Assembly (NCBI GenBank): GCA_949286015.1
Contig: CASEBB010000030.1
Location: 1 to 55,201, forward strand
Direction: 5' to 3'
DNA from: an uncultured Succinivibrionaceae bacterium
GTDB lineage: Bacteria > Pseudomonadota > Gammaproteobacteria > Enterobacterales > Succinivibrionaceae
Length of the DNA: 55,201 nt
Of this stretch, positions 28,417 to 35,796 are shown piece by piece. Each line of letters begins with the position of its first letter. The first letter of the stretch is position 1. The notes below the pieces were generated by a model. It was not told the origin of the DNA. It did no database searches and was given only the letters and a program-made list of their open reading frames with translations. Made by a program: the position numbers and the translations under genes.

Positions 28417-28900
28417 GGCAGTCTCTGCTGATGTGGCAATAAGCGCAAACATGCGCTTACTTGCCTCACTGCCTTTGCACTCCCCTGTACCCCCACCGCG
28501 CCGCTAAGCGCTGGCTGCTAAGCCTGTGCGCAGGCGGACACCATGCTTACCCTCATTACGCCAGTGCGGTCGACTACCATTGGAGGTAGTTGGCTACTCA
28601 GCACCTCGACTATCATCGTGCTTGCTGCTCTGTTGGCGCTTCTGGTAAGGCCAAATTACCACAGAGCACTTGCCTGTAAGGGCAGTGAGCATATCAAGCT
28701 GCAAATGATGGTAGACCACAACGATCGCTAAGCAACGTCATCTCTGAAGTCAGTCGTTCCTTACTGTAACCAGCTGCGCTGATAAGCCACAACATGGTGG
28801 GGTGTGCCCACTTCCCTGCAGCGCCAAACAGCTCAGTGCAGAGCCCTAACTGGTTAAGAGCGGCCGCTTTGTACCAGAGACGGCCCCCCACCAAAAAGCG
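28417..28900. other. Gap with stem-loop and a decayed MITE-like copy
   Basis: Besides the stem-loop, a decayed repeat is visible: CACCTCGACTATCATCGTGC near 28603 resembles the conserved core and GAAGTCAGTCGTTCCTT at 28745-28761 is a good right end. Its left end is not identifiable. No gene is seen. Confidence 0.45.
28435..28465 (+). terminator. Stem-loop after the metallo-hydrolase gene
   Basis: GGCAATAAGCGC / GCGCTTACTTGCC pair with a single bulge around the loop AAACAT. There is no T-run, so termination is likely but not certain. Confidence 0.45.
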
Positions 28901-29374
28901 TTAGCCCTTAACCATGCCGTTTTCTACCAGCGTGTTGTAGAGCGCATTTAAGCCATCGTCGAGGTCACGGTAGGTCGCCTCAAAGTCGTCGGTGTACCAT
29001 GGATCGGCGATGTCACTGCCCATACGGCTGGTGAAATCCAAGCACTTGTGAATCTTCTCGGACTGATAGTCACCAAACATCAGATCCAAATTGCGCAGAT
29101 TGTTGTTGTCCATGACGATGATGAGATCGTAGTAATCGAGGTCGCGCTTGGTGATTTGCCGTGCAGTCTTACCCGTAGTGTCAATGCCTAAGCGCTTTAA
29201 GAGGGCCTTGGCTGGTGGGTAGACGCCATTGCCAATCTCCTCGGTAGAGGTCGCAGCCGAGGCAATCTCAAAGTCCTGCGCATGCCCCTTTTCCTGAACT
29301 AAGCGCTTAAAGAGAAACTCCGCCATTGGCGAGCGACAGATATTACCGTGGCAGACAAAGAGAACCTTGAGCAT
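28901..29374 (-). CDS. Low-molecular-weight protein-tyrosine-phosphatase-like protein
   Basis: About 157 residues. Starts MLKVLFVCHGNICRSPMAE, with the CX5R signature CHGNICR forming the phosphate loop, and ends with the general-acid region SDIADPWYTDDFEATY (DPWY). This family removes phosphate from tyrosine residues, often on exopolysaccharide kinases (Wzb/Etp), or works like arsenate reductase; the DPWYT segment supports a phosphatase. ATG at 29374 is chosen over the TTG at 29383 because GAGG is nine bases upstream. No polysaccharide kinase is adjacent, so it is a stand-alone gene here. Confidence 0.9.
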   Translation of the reverse strand: MLKVLFVCHGNICRSPMAEFLFKRLVQEKGHAQDFEIASAATSTEEIGNGVYPPAKALLKRLGIDTTGKTARQITKRDLDYYDLIIVMDNNNLRNLDLMFGDYQSEKIHKCLDFTSRMGSDIADPWYTDDFEATYRDLDDGLNALYNTLVENGMVKG

Positions 29375-29813
29375 AAGAGGCAACCTCGTTTCTAAACTTG
29401 GAGCGGCGCTGGCCGTTTTAACGTTTTACAGACTGCTCACCGCAAACATGGTGCAGCAAAGTTACCACACCATGAGCTTTCCTGCTAGCGTACTGCTCTC
29501 AGTATGCTTGAGCTGCGCTTGAGCGCGGCACAGCAACGACGTCAGCACCACAACTTAGCTAATGCTGTTTTAGCCCCAAGATAACCAGCGCTATGCAGGG
29601 AAGGAGTGGTCTCATAAGTGGCAGAAGAGGGGAGGCATAAGGGCAAATACACACCTCGAGATGAATGGTGCAGGTGAGCCTCATCCTATCTTAGGACAGT
29701 GCACCCTGCTTACCTTAAAGTCCATCATCTATTGAGTCATTAGCCCCTAAGCAAACGCTCCGCTGTGCCCTCAAGATAGCCTCTCTGCCGCCACTCCCTG
29801 CTGACGCCACTCC
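29375..29813. other. Gap with a MITE-like repeat
   Basis: 439 bp between the ogt stop and the phosphatase start. It holds a MITE-like copy at 29601-29746. No gene is recognised. Confidence 0.6.
29601..29746 (-). mobile_element. MITE-like repeat, copy 5
   Basis: The left end is AAGGAGTGGTCTCATAAGTG then GCAGAAGAGG. The core is ACACCTCGAGATGAATGGTG then CAGGTGAGCC and CCTATCTTAGGA. The right end is CCATCATCTATTGAGTCATT then AGCCCC. It lies 67 bp after the ogt stop. Confidence 0.72.
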
Positions 29814-30332
29814 CTAAGTGGTCGGGTCAAAGTGAATGCGCTCTAAGCGCAGCAAAAAACGCTTACGCTCAAGGCCCCCAGCATAGCCCGTGAGCTCACC
29901 ATTACGCCCCAGCACCCGATGACACGGCACAATGATCGATACGGGATTATGTGCCACCGCTTGCGCGGTTGGACGGGTCAAACTGTAGCTGCGCTGAAGA
30001 CGCATCGCTACCCGCGCGCCTAACAGACCATAGGAGACACTCTCGCCCCACGGCACCTTATAGAGCTCCTCCCATACCGCTACACGAAACGGCGTGCCGC
30101 TAAGGTCGATCGGCACCTTAAAGTCCGGCTCCATGCCCTTAAAGTAGGCATCCAGCCATTCTTCAGCCAGTCCCACATACTCACTCTTAGCGCGCTGCGC
30201 CTCGGTGTTGAAGTTCTCGGCGTAGTACTTTTGGCCCTCAAACCACGCCCCCGACAGACCGTAGTCAGTGGCCACCAGTAGGATCTTACCCAAAGGAGAA
30301 TCGTAGTACTGAAAGTATTGTGGTCTGCCCAT
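29814..30332 (-). CDS. ogt: Methylated-DNA--protein-cysteine methyltransferase (Ogt type)
   Basis: DNA repair protein that transfers alkyl groups from O6-alkylguanine or O4-alkylthymine to its own Cys. About 172 residues; active-site IIVPCHRVLGRNGELTGYAGG near the C-terminus, and helix-turn-helix area VAVWEELYKVPWGESVSYGLL before it. The ATG at 30332 is chosen because AGAGG stands 5-8 bases upstream; the longer frame to 30455 has no such site. An internal KRSYSLTRPTAQAV-like stretch matches the usual AVGxAnGxNP region, with NPVSIIVPCHRV. The gene is monocistronic, with a MITE-like copy downstream and one upstream. Confidence 0.92.
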   Translation of the reverse strand: MGRPQYFQYYDSPLGKILLVATDYGLSGAWFEGQKYYAENFNTEAQRAKSEYVGLAEEWLDAYFKGMEPDFKVPIDLSGTPFRVAVWEELYKVPWGESVSYGLLGARVAMRLQRSYSLTRPTAQAVAHNPVSIIVPCHRVLGRNGELTGYAGGLERKRFLLRLERIHFDPTT

Positions 30333-30553
30333 ATGCGTACCTCTGATCGTACAGCTGGCTTGGCTGCAAAGAAAGCCAGTTAGCTTTTGCATTAGCAATC
30401 GTAAGTGGCTAAACTTAGGCTGTACTGAGCTTGCAGCAAACAAGGAAGCAAGCACTATGAAGCTCCTACGCAGCAGCAGCAGCAGCAGGCAGCAAGCACA
30501 AGCTTACTGACGGCAGGTTGTGCCTATCTTCGTTTTTGGAGATAAGACGCCTG

Positions 30554-30718
30554 AGGAACAAGTGCTCTAATAAGTGACGGATTCAAGGTTTAGTGCTGGT
30601 AAAGTCCAATACCTCATTTCACCTCGAGATGAATGGTGCTGGCGAGCCAGAGCCTATCCTTAAGATGGGGCATGCATGATTGCCTTAAAGTCCATCATCT
30701 ATTAAGTCAGTCGCTCCT
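30554..30718 (-). mobile_element. MITE-like repeat, copy 6
   Basis: The left end is AGGAACAAGTGCTCTAATAA then GTGACGG. The core is CACCTCGAGATGAATGGTG then CTGGCGAGCC. The right end is CCATCATCTATTAAGTCAGT then CGCTCCT. The ends mirror each other well. Confidence 0.78.
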
Positions 30719-30775
30719 GAGTGATTTCACCACACCAAAAGCGCTTCACGCTCTGCTTTTCTCAGGTAAGTAAAC

Positions 30776-30830
30776 TCAAAGCGCCTAACGGCGCCTAATC
30801 TCGAGAGTAGCGCCTCAGCAAACACCTACT
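30776..30830 (-). repeat. GGCGCTACTCTCGAG repeat, copy 4 (short form)
   Basis: Read on the minus strand: TAGGTGTTTGCTGAGGCGCT, ACTCTCGAGATTAGGCGCCG, TTAGGCGCTTTGAG. It is the best-preserved short copy. A GCGCC-TAAC-GGCGC stem is visible. Confidence 0.65.
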
Positions 30831-30894
30831 CTCATGGTAACTCCCCTGCTCTGCTGTCGCTTTATCGCACTCTATCCCCTCGCGCGGAGGCCGC

Positions 30895-32733
30895 ATGAAT
30901 ATCCTCATGGCACTGTCACAACGTGAGATCACTGGCGCTGAAGTCTATGCCGCCACCCTCACCCACGAGTTGCTCGAGCGTGGCCACAAGGTGGTCATTG
31001 TCTCTGACACCCTCACCGTGCACACTGAGGCGCCATTTATTCCGCTGGCCTTTAATCAGCGCTCTCTTAGCGAGCGCTTACATCACGTGCGTACCCTCTT
31101 ACAAATCATAAAGCAGCACGACATTCAGGTAGTACATGCCCACTCCCGCGCCTCAGCATGGAGCTGCGCTCTGGCCTGCAAAATTGCTCGCATTCCACTC
31201 ATTACCACCACGCACGGCCGCCAGCCAGTACACCTCTCACGTAAGATCATCAAAGCCTTTGGTGAATACAGCATTTGCGTCTGCGAGAACATCCAAACGC
31301 AAATCACCCGTGACTTAGGCTTTGCCCTTGACCGCACCATTCTCCTGCGCAATATGGTCGATGCCAGTACCTTTGCACCGCAACCACCACGGCTGCGCAG
31401 CAGCGATGAGGACGCGCAAGGCAAGATCATTGTCTCCCTCATTGGCCGCCTCTCAGGCCCAAAGGGTGATGTCGCCTATGAGGTGATTAAGGCGGTGCTG
31501 CCACACCCAGAAATCACGCTGCGTGTGATTGGTGGCCACGACCTGCCAGAGCGCTTTCAGCAGTTTACGTCATCGCCGCAGATTCAGTTCTTAGGTTACC
31601 GCACTGACGTCGCTGAACTTATTGCCAGCTCCGATGTCATCATTGGCGCCGGCCGCGTCGGCATCGAGGCCATCTTAAGTGGCCGCCCTGTCATCGCAAT
31701 TGGTGAGGCTCTCTATGAGGGCGTAGTCACCACTGAAACCCTACCGGCGGCACTGAGCTCTAACTTTGGTGACATCAATGACGTCAAGGAGACTCGCTTC
31801 CACTTTGACCGCCTCTACACTGACATTAAGCAGGCGCTGCAGCTGTCCCGTGATGAGAGCACTTTGCAAGCGCTGCGGGAGCGCGTGCAGCAAGAGTTTT
31901 CCTTAGAGCGCATCGTCACCGCGATCGAAAAACTCTACTCTCAGGTGTACGTGCACTTTAAGCACTACGAGATACCGGTGATCATGTACCACCGTGTAAT
32001 TGCCTCCGAAAGTGAAAAGGGTGTGCATGGCACCTACGTCACCGCCGAGCGCTTTAGAGAGCACTTAGCCTACCTCAAGGACAAAGGCTACACCACGGTC
32101 ACCTTTGATGACCTGCGCAACAATCGCTACAAGCAGCGCTTTGATCGTGGCAACAAGTGGGTCATTCTCACCTTTGATGATGGCTATGAGGACAATTACA
32201 CCCACGCTCTGCCACTTCTTAAAGAGTTTGGCTGTAAGGCGGTTATCTTCCTCATGGGTGAGGCTACCTACAATAGCTGGGATGCAGATGTGCCCGAGGG
32301 TTCGGCGCAACCTGCGGAGCGGCGCTTTGACCTGATGACACCTGACAAGGTGCAAGAGATGATGGCCGCTGGTATTGAGTTTGGCGCGCATACGCTCAAC
32401 CATCCACGCTTAGCGCATATTCCTGCGGCGGAAGCACGGCGGCAGATTGTGCAGAGCAAGCAGAACTTAGAGGCTCTCTACGGGCGGGAGTTTAAGACCT
32501 TTGCCTATCCTTATGGCGATCTCAATGAGGAGATCAAGGCCATGGTCAAGGAGGCTGGTTTTGACTTTGCGGTGGCGACGGACTCGGGTGATGTGGTCTT
32601 TGATCAGGATCTCTACCAGATTCGCCGTATTGCCATTTTCCCAGGCAACAGCATGCACACTTTTAAGCGCAAGGTGAGCGGCTGGTACAACTTTGTAAAG
32701 ATCCGCCGCGAGCAACGGGCCAAGCGCCAGTAA
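30895..32733 (+). CDS. Fused glycosyltransferase (GT4-like) and polysaccharide deacetylase (CE4/NodB)
   Basis: 612 residues in two parts. Residues 1-355 look like a GT-B glycosyltransferase of the GT4 type: ALSQREITGAEVYAATLTHELLERGH at the N-terminus, IVSLIGRLSGPKGD (nucleotide-sugar domain), and GVGRVGIEAILSGRPVIAIGE-like (GAGRVGIEAILSGRPVIA). Residues about 360-612 are a NodB deacetylase: VIMYHRV, ILTFDDGYEDNYTHALPLLKEFGCKAVIFLMGE (metal Asp-Asp), GAHTLNHPRL (metal His residues), FAYPYGD and the C-terminal Arg/Lys-rich end. The pair could build and then N-deacetylate a surface or cell-wall sugar. No signal peptide or membrane segment is visible, so it is probably cytosolic. Strong GGAGG start. 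It stands alone. Confidence 0.85.
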   Translation: MNILMALSQREITGAEVYAATLTHELLERGHKVVIVSDTLTVHTEAPFIPLAFNQRSLSERLHHVRTLLQIIKQHDIQVVHAHSRASAWSCALACKIARIPLITTTHGRQPVHLSRKIIKAFGEYSICVCENIQTQITRDLGFALDRTILLRNMVDASTFAPQPPRLRSSDEDAQGKIIVSLIGRLSGPKGDVAYEVIKAVLPHPEITLRVIGGHDLPERFQQFTSSPQIQFLGYRTDVAELIASSDVIIGAGRVGIEAILSGRPVIAIGEALYEGVVTTETLPAALSSNFGDINDVKETRFHFDRLYTDIKQALQLSRDESTLQALRERVQQEFSLERIVTAIEKLYSQVYVHFKHYEIPVIMYHRVIASESEKGVHGTYVTAERFREHLAYLKDKGYTTVTFDDLRNNRYKQRFDRGNKWVILTFDDGYEDNYTHALPLLKEFGCKAVIFLMGEATYNSWDADVPEGSAQPAERRFDLMTPDKVQEMMAAGIEFGAHTLNHPRLAHIPAAEARRQIVQSKQNLEALYGREFKTFAYPYGDLNEEIKAMVKEAGFDFAVATDSGDVVFDQDLYQIRRIAIFPGNSMHTFKRKVSGWYNFVKIRREQRAKRQ

Positions 32734-33119
32734 TAACGCATGTGGCTGCGCACTCTACACTCCAAGTTACATGGCCGTTATCTGCAGGCTTTGCACCGCA
32801 ACAGCAGCAGCAGCGCCAATAGCCGCGCCTCATAATCGCACTACGCACGGATGTAGGTGAAGCCAGCCCCATTGTGCTGCCAGCGCATCTTGCTTGCGCT
32901 GCAAAGGCCTTATTTGCGGTGCAAAGGCCACTCACCAGTTAGTGGTAATATAGCAATGCAGTTTAGTCGATCGTAACGTGTCGATTTTTACTGCAACGTC
33001 ACGGTTGTTGACATGAGGTAAGCGCTCACTACCCTTAAGGCTACTGCAGCCTCAAGCTCACTGTGCGCTTGCTTCCTTTGCCTGCAACAGAACAGCAGCA
33101 TAAGGCAGAGGGGACAGGC
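32734..33119. other. Gap before the first MmeI-like gene
   Basis: 386 bp. A TTGACA hexamer at about 33011 lacks a convincing -10. No repeat of the major families and no gene were seen. Confidence 0.5.
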
Positions 33120-35237
33120 ATGATTGAAAACGAGCAAAAGCAGGCCGCTCAAGTGTTCGCCATTACTTGGAGTGCCAACGCTGGCCAAGAAAAAAGCGAA
33201 ACCCAAGCTTTTTGGAGTACCCTCCTTCGTGACGTCTTTGGCGTTAAAAAGCCAGAACTGGTCATCTTCTTTGAGAAGAAAGCCTCTCTCAAGCACCCAG
33301 ACTTTATCGATGCCTTAATCCCATCAACGCATGTGCTGATTGAGCAGAAGAGCAAGGGCATCGACCTGTCCAAGCATTACCCGCAATCCGACGGCACAAT
33401 GCTGACCCCTTTTGAGCAGGCCAAGCGCTATGTGGATGCACAACCATACTCGCAGCGTGCGCGCATGGTCATCGTCTGCAACTTCGAGGAGTTCTGGCTG
33501 TATGACTTAACCCAAGCAAATCCTCAGCCGCAAGTTATCCGTCTCCTTGACCTGCCACAAGAGTTCACACGCTTTAATTTTCTGCTCGACCCTACCGTGC
33601 TCAATAAAGAGCAGGAGCTGATTGCGCACAAGACCGCGATCTCCATTGAGGCCGGTAAGTGCATTGCGCAGCTTTACACCAAGCTCTTGGCTCTGTATGT
33701 ACATGAAGATAAGGAGTTTGTTGAGCGCAGCCTCAACAAACTGTGTATGCGCTTAGTGTTTTGCTGGTACGCTGATGATGCTGGCTTGTTTGGTGAGGAG
33801 CTAAAGTTTCAAGAGCACATGCGCTATGAGTCTTCTAGCTGCTTCCGTTTAGCCTTGTACAAATTTTTTGAGGTGCTCGATACGCCACAAGAGAAGCGGT
33901 GGAAAGAAGATGGGAAAGTTGTCGATTTTCCTTACGTTGATGGCGGTTTATTCAGTGACGCCCATCGTGACTTGGTGCCACAACTGACCCCAGAGGTGCT
34001 GGAATTTATTATCAACAAAGCGGGAGCCCGTTTTAACTGGAGTCAGATCAGTCCCACTATCTTTGGTGCTCTCTTTGAGAGTACCTTAAATCCTGATCTG
34101 CGTCGCACTGGAGGCATGCACTACACCTCGGTTGAGAACATCCACAAGGTCATCGACCCGCTGTTCATGGATGACCTCCATGAGGAATTTGCGGCCTGCA
34201 AGAAGCTCAGAAAGGGCAAGAAGCGCACACAAAAGCTGCAGGAGTTTCAGAACAAGCTGGCCAGTCTAACTTTCCTTGACCCAGCTTGCGGCTCGGGTAA
34301 TTTCCTGTCTGAGGCTTACATCAGTCTCCGGCGCTTAGAAAATGAGGTGATTCGTGAGCTCTTTAACAACCAAGCTTTATTGGGACTAGAAAATCTCAAC
34401 CCAGTTAAGGTTAGCATCAGCCAGTTCTACGGCATTGAGGTCAATGACTTTGCGGTGTCCGTGGCCAAAACCGCACTGTGGATTGCCGAGAGCCAAATGC
34501 AGGCAGAGACCAACAGCATTATCAAACGCGATATCAAGTTGTTCCCCCTGGAGTCATACCCCAACATCGTCGAGGACAATGCTCTCACCTTGCCATGGGA
34601 GAAGGTGGTGTCTCCAAAAAGGATCTCCTTCATCATTGGCAATCCGCCATTTAGTGGAGCGCGCTACATGACTGAGGCCAATAAGCAGGATCTGCAGCAA
34701 GTATTTGGTTCAGACTGGCCTGGCACAGTAGCTGATCTCGACCTTGTAAGCGGCTGGTTCAAAAAGGCCCATGATGTGATGTGTAAGGATCCACACGTCA
34801 AGACCGCCTTTGTGGCTACCAACTCGATCTGCCAAGGCACTGCTATCACCAACCTCTGGGAGCCTCTACTTAAGGGCGGTAGCGAGATTACCTTTGCTTA
34901 TCGCTCCTTCCTCTGGGATAACGAGGCCTCTAATAAGGCCTCTGTCTTCTGCGTGATTGTAGGGCTTGGCAATAAGGCTAACCCTGCGTCTACGGTGCGG
35001 CGTATTTTTGAGAATGACGTGGCACAGCCAGCCAAGCACATCAATGCCTATCTGCTCTCTGGCCCTGACGCTTTTGTCGTGGCACGCGAGCACCCATTGT
35101 GTGATGTGCCTGAGGGCTGCATGGGCAACCAGCCGATCGATGCTGGCAACTACCTCTTTACGCCAGAGCAAAAGGCTGAGCCGAGCGTCCGCAGTGCTTT
35201 CAGACGACCTATATTCCAACATCGCCTTTTTTGGTGA
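33120..35237 (+). CDS. MmeI-like restriction/methylation enzyme, copy 1 (truncated by frameshift)
   Basis: MmeI-like fused nuclease/adenine methyltransferase (type IIG). An N-terminal nuclease-like domain carries DALIPSTHVLIEQK, that is D64-X10-E75-X-K77, the PD-(D/E)XK pattern. A helical linker follows, then the class-I methyltransferase: motif I LDPACGSGNF (about residue 386) and motif IV NPPF (about 508). The frame ends at 35237 after EQKAE, with 15 or so residues of nonsense. The normal family has a target-recognition domain here; that domain and the C-terminal part are in another frame from about 35183. ATG at 33120 has GAGGGG upstream. Complete family members are about 900 residues; the frame here gives 705. 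Methyltransferase and nuclease cores look intact, but target recognition is lost, so activity is doubtful. Confidence 0.82.
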   Translation: MIENEQKQAAQVFAITWSANAGQEKSETQAFWSTLLRDVFGVKKPELVIFFEKKASLKHPDFIDALIPSTHVLIEQKSKGIDLSKHYPQSDGTMLTPFEQAKRYVDAQPYSQRARMVIVCNFEEFWLYDLTQANPQPQVIRLLDLPQEFTRFNFLLDPTVLNKEQELIAHKTAISIEAGKCIAQLYTKLLALYVHEDKEFVERSLNKLCMRLVFCWYADDAGLFGEELKFQEHMRYESSSCFRLALYKFFEVLDTPQEKRWKEDGKVVDFPYVDGGLFSDAHRDLVPQLTPEVLEFIINKAGARFNWSQISPTIFGALFESTLNPDLRRTGGMHYTSVENIHKVIDPLFMDDLHEEFAACKKLRKGKKRTQKLQEFQNKLASLTFLDPACGSGNFLSEAYISLRRLENEVIRELFNNQALLGLENLNPVKVSISQFYGIEVNDFAVSVAKTALWIAESQMQAETNSIIKRDIKLFPLESYPNIVEDNALTLPWEKVVSPKRISFIIGNPPFSGARYMTEANKQDLQQVFGSDWPGTVADLDLVSGWFKKAHDVMCKDPHVKTAFVATNSICQGTAITNLWEPLLKGGSEITFAYRSFLWDNEASNKASVFCVIVGLGNKANPASTVRRIFENDVAQPAKHINAYLLSGPDAFVVAREHPLCDVPEGCMGNQPIDAGNYLFTPEQKAEPSVRSAFRRPIFQHRLFW

Positions 35238-35722
35238 TCCCAAAGGTATCCTCTGGTGCACGTGAGTACATCCCGTTAGGTATGATGCAGCCACAAGACG
35301 GTCTGTGTAGCGATTTGCTCAAGTTATTCCCACAAGCTACGCTGTTTCACTTTAGTGTGCTCTCGTCAGTACTGCATACAGTGTGGTTACAGGTGGTTGG
35401 TGGGCGCCTGAAAATGGACTGGCGCTACTCCACAGAGCTGGTATACAACACCTTTCCATGGCCACAAAAGGTGGACAGCAAGCTGCAGCAGAAAATGGAG
35501 AAGGCAGCCCAAAAGATTCTGGATACGCGCAGCAAGCATCAAGGCTGTTCTCTGGCGCAGCTGTACGATCGTGAGACCATGCCTGCGGATTTACGCCAAG
35601 CGCACCATGCAAATGACCTGTTGGTGCTGCAAGCCTACGGCTTTGATGACTCTTGGTCACGGGATGAGCTCTTTGCAGCACTGTATAAGCTCTATTGCAA
35701 GCTGCTGGCGGCAAAGAAGTAA
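35183..35722 (+). pseudogene. Detached C-terminal part of MmeI-like copy 1
   Basis: Same-strand continuation in another frame. It begins at ERPQCFQTTYIPTSPFLVIP-KVSSG and continues through REYIPL, GRLKMDWRYSTELVYNTFPWPQ (family word), LYDRETMPADLRQAHHANDLLVLQAYGF and the final helical segment. Relative to full-length relatives, about 65-70 residues between the methyltransferase and this part are missing. The 35180s also show the junction GGCTGAGCCGAGCG. A single frame change without the deletion cannot explain it. Confidence 0.8.
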
Positions 35723-35796
35723 GTGGTGTTGGCAGCAAGGGGAACGCGCTACCATTACTCAGTAGCCGTTGCGCCTGCCACTGATTAGAGGAAAGC

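Larger units (their letters stand above)
30333..30894. other. Gap with two repeat types before the GT/deacetylase gene
   Basis: 562 bp between divergent genes. It holds a GCA triplet run near 30471-30489, a MITE-like copy at 30554-30718, and a CTCTCGAG repeat at 30776-30830 whose end lies 65 bp before the start of the next gene. Confidence 0.6.

Noticed and set aside
35170..35240. Programmed ribosomal frameshift joining the two parts of MmeI-like copy 1 (and copy 2).
   Set aside because: There is also a deletion of part of the domain, the two junctions differ, and no classic slippery heptamer plus pseudoknot is apparent at the same place in both.
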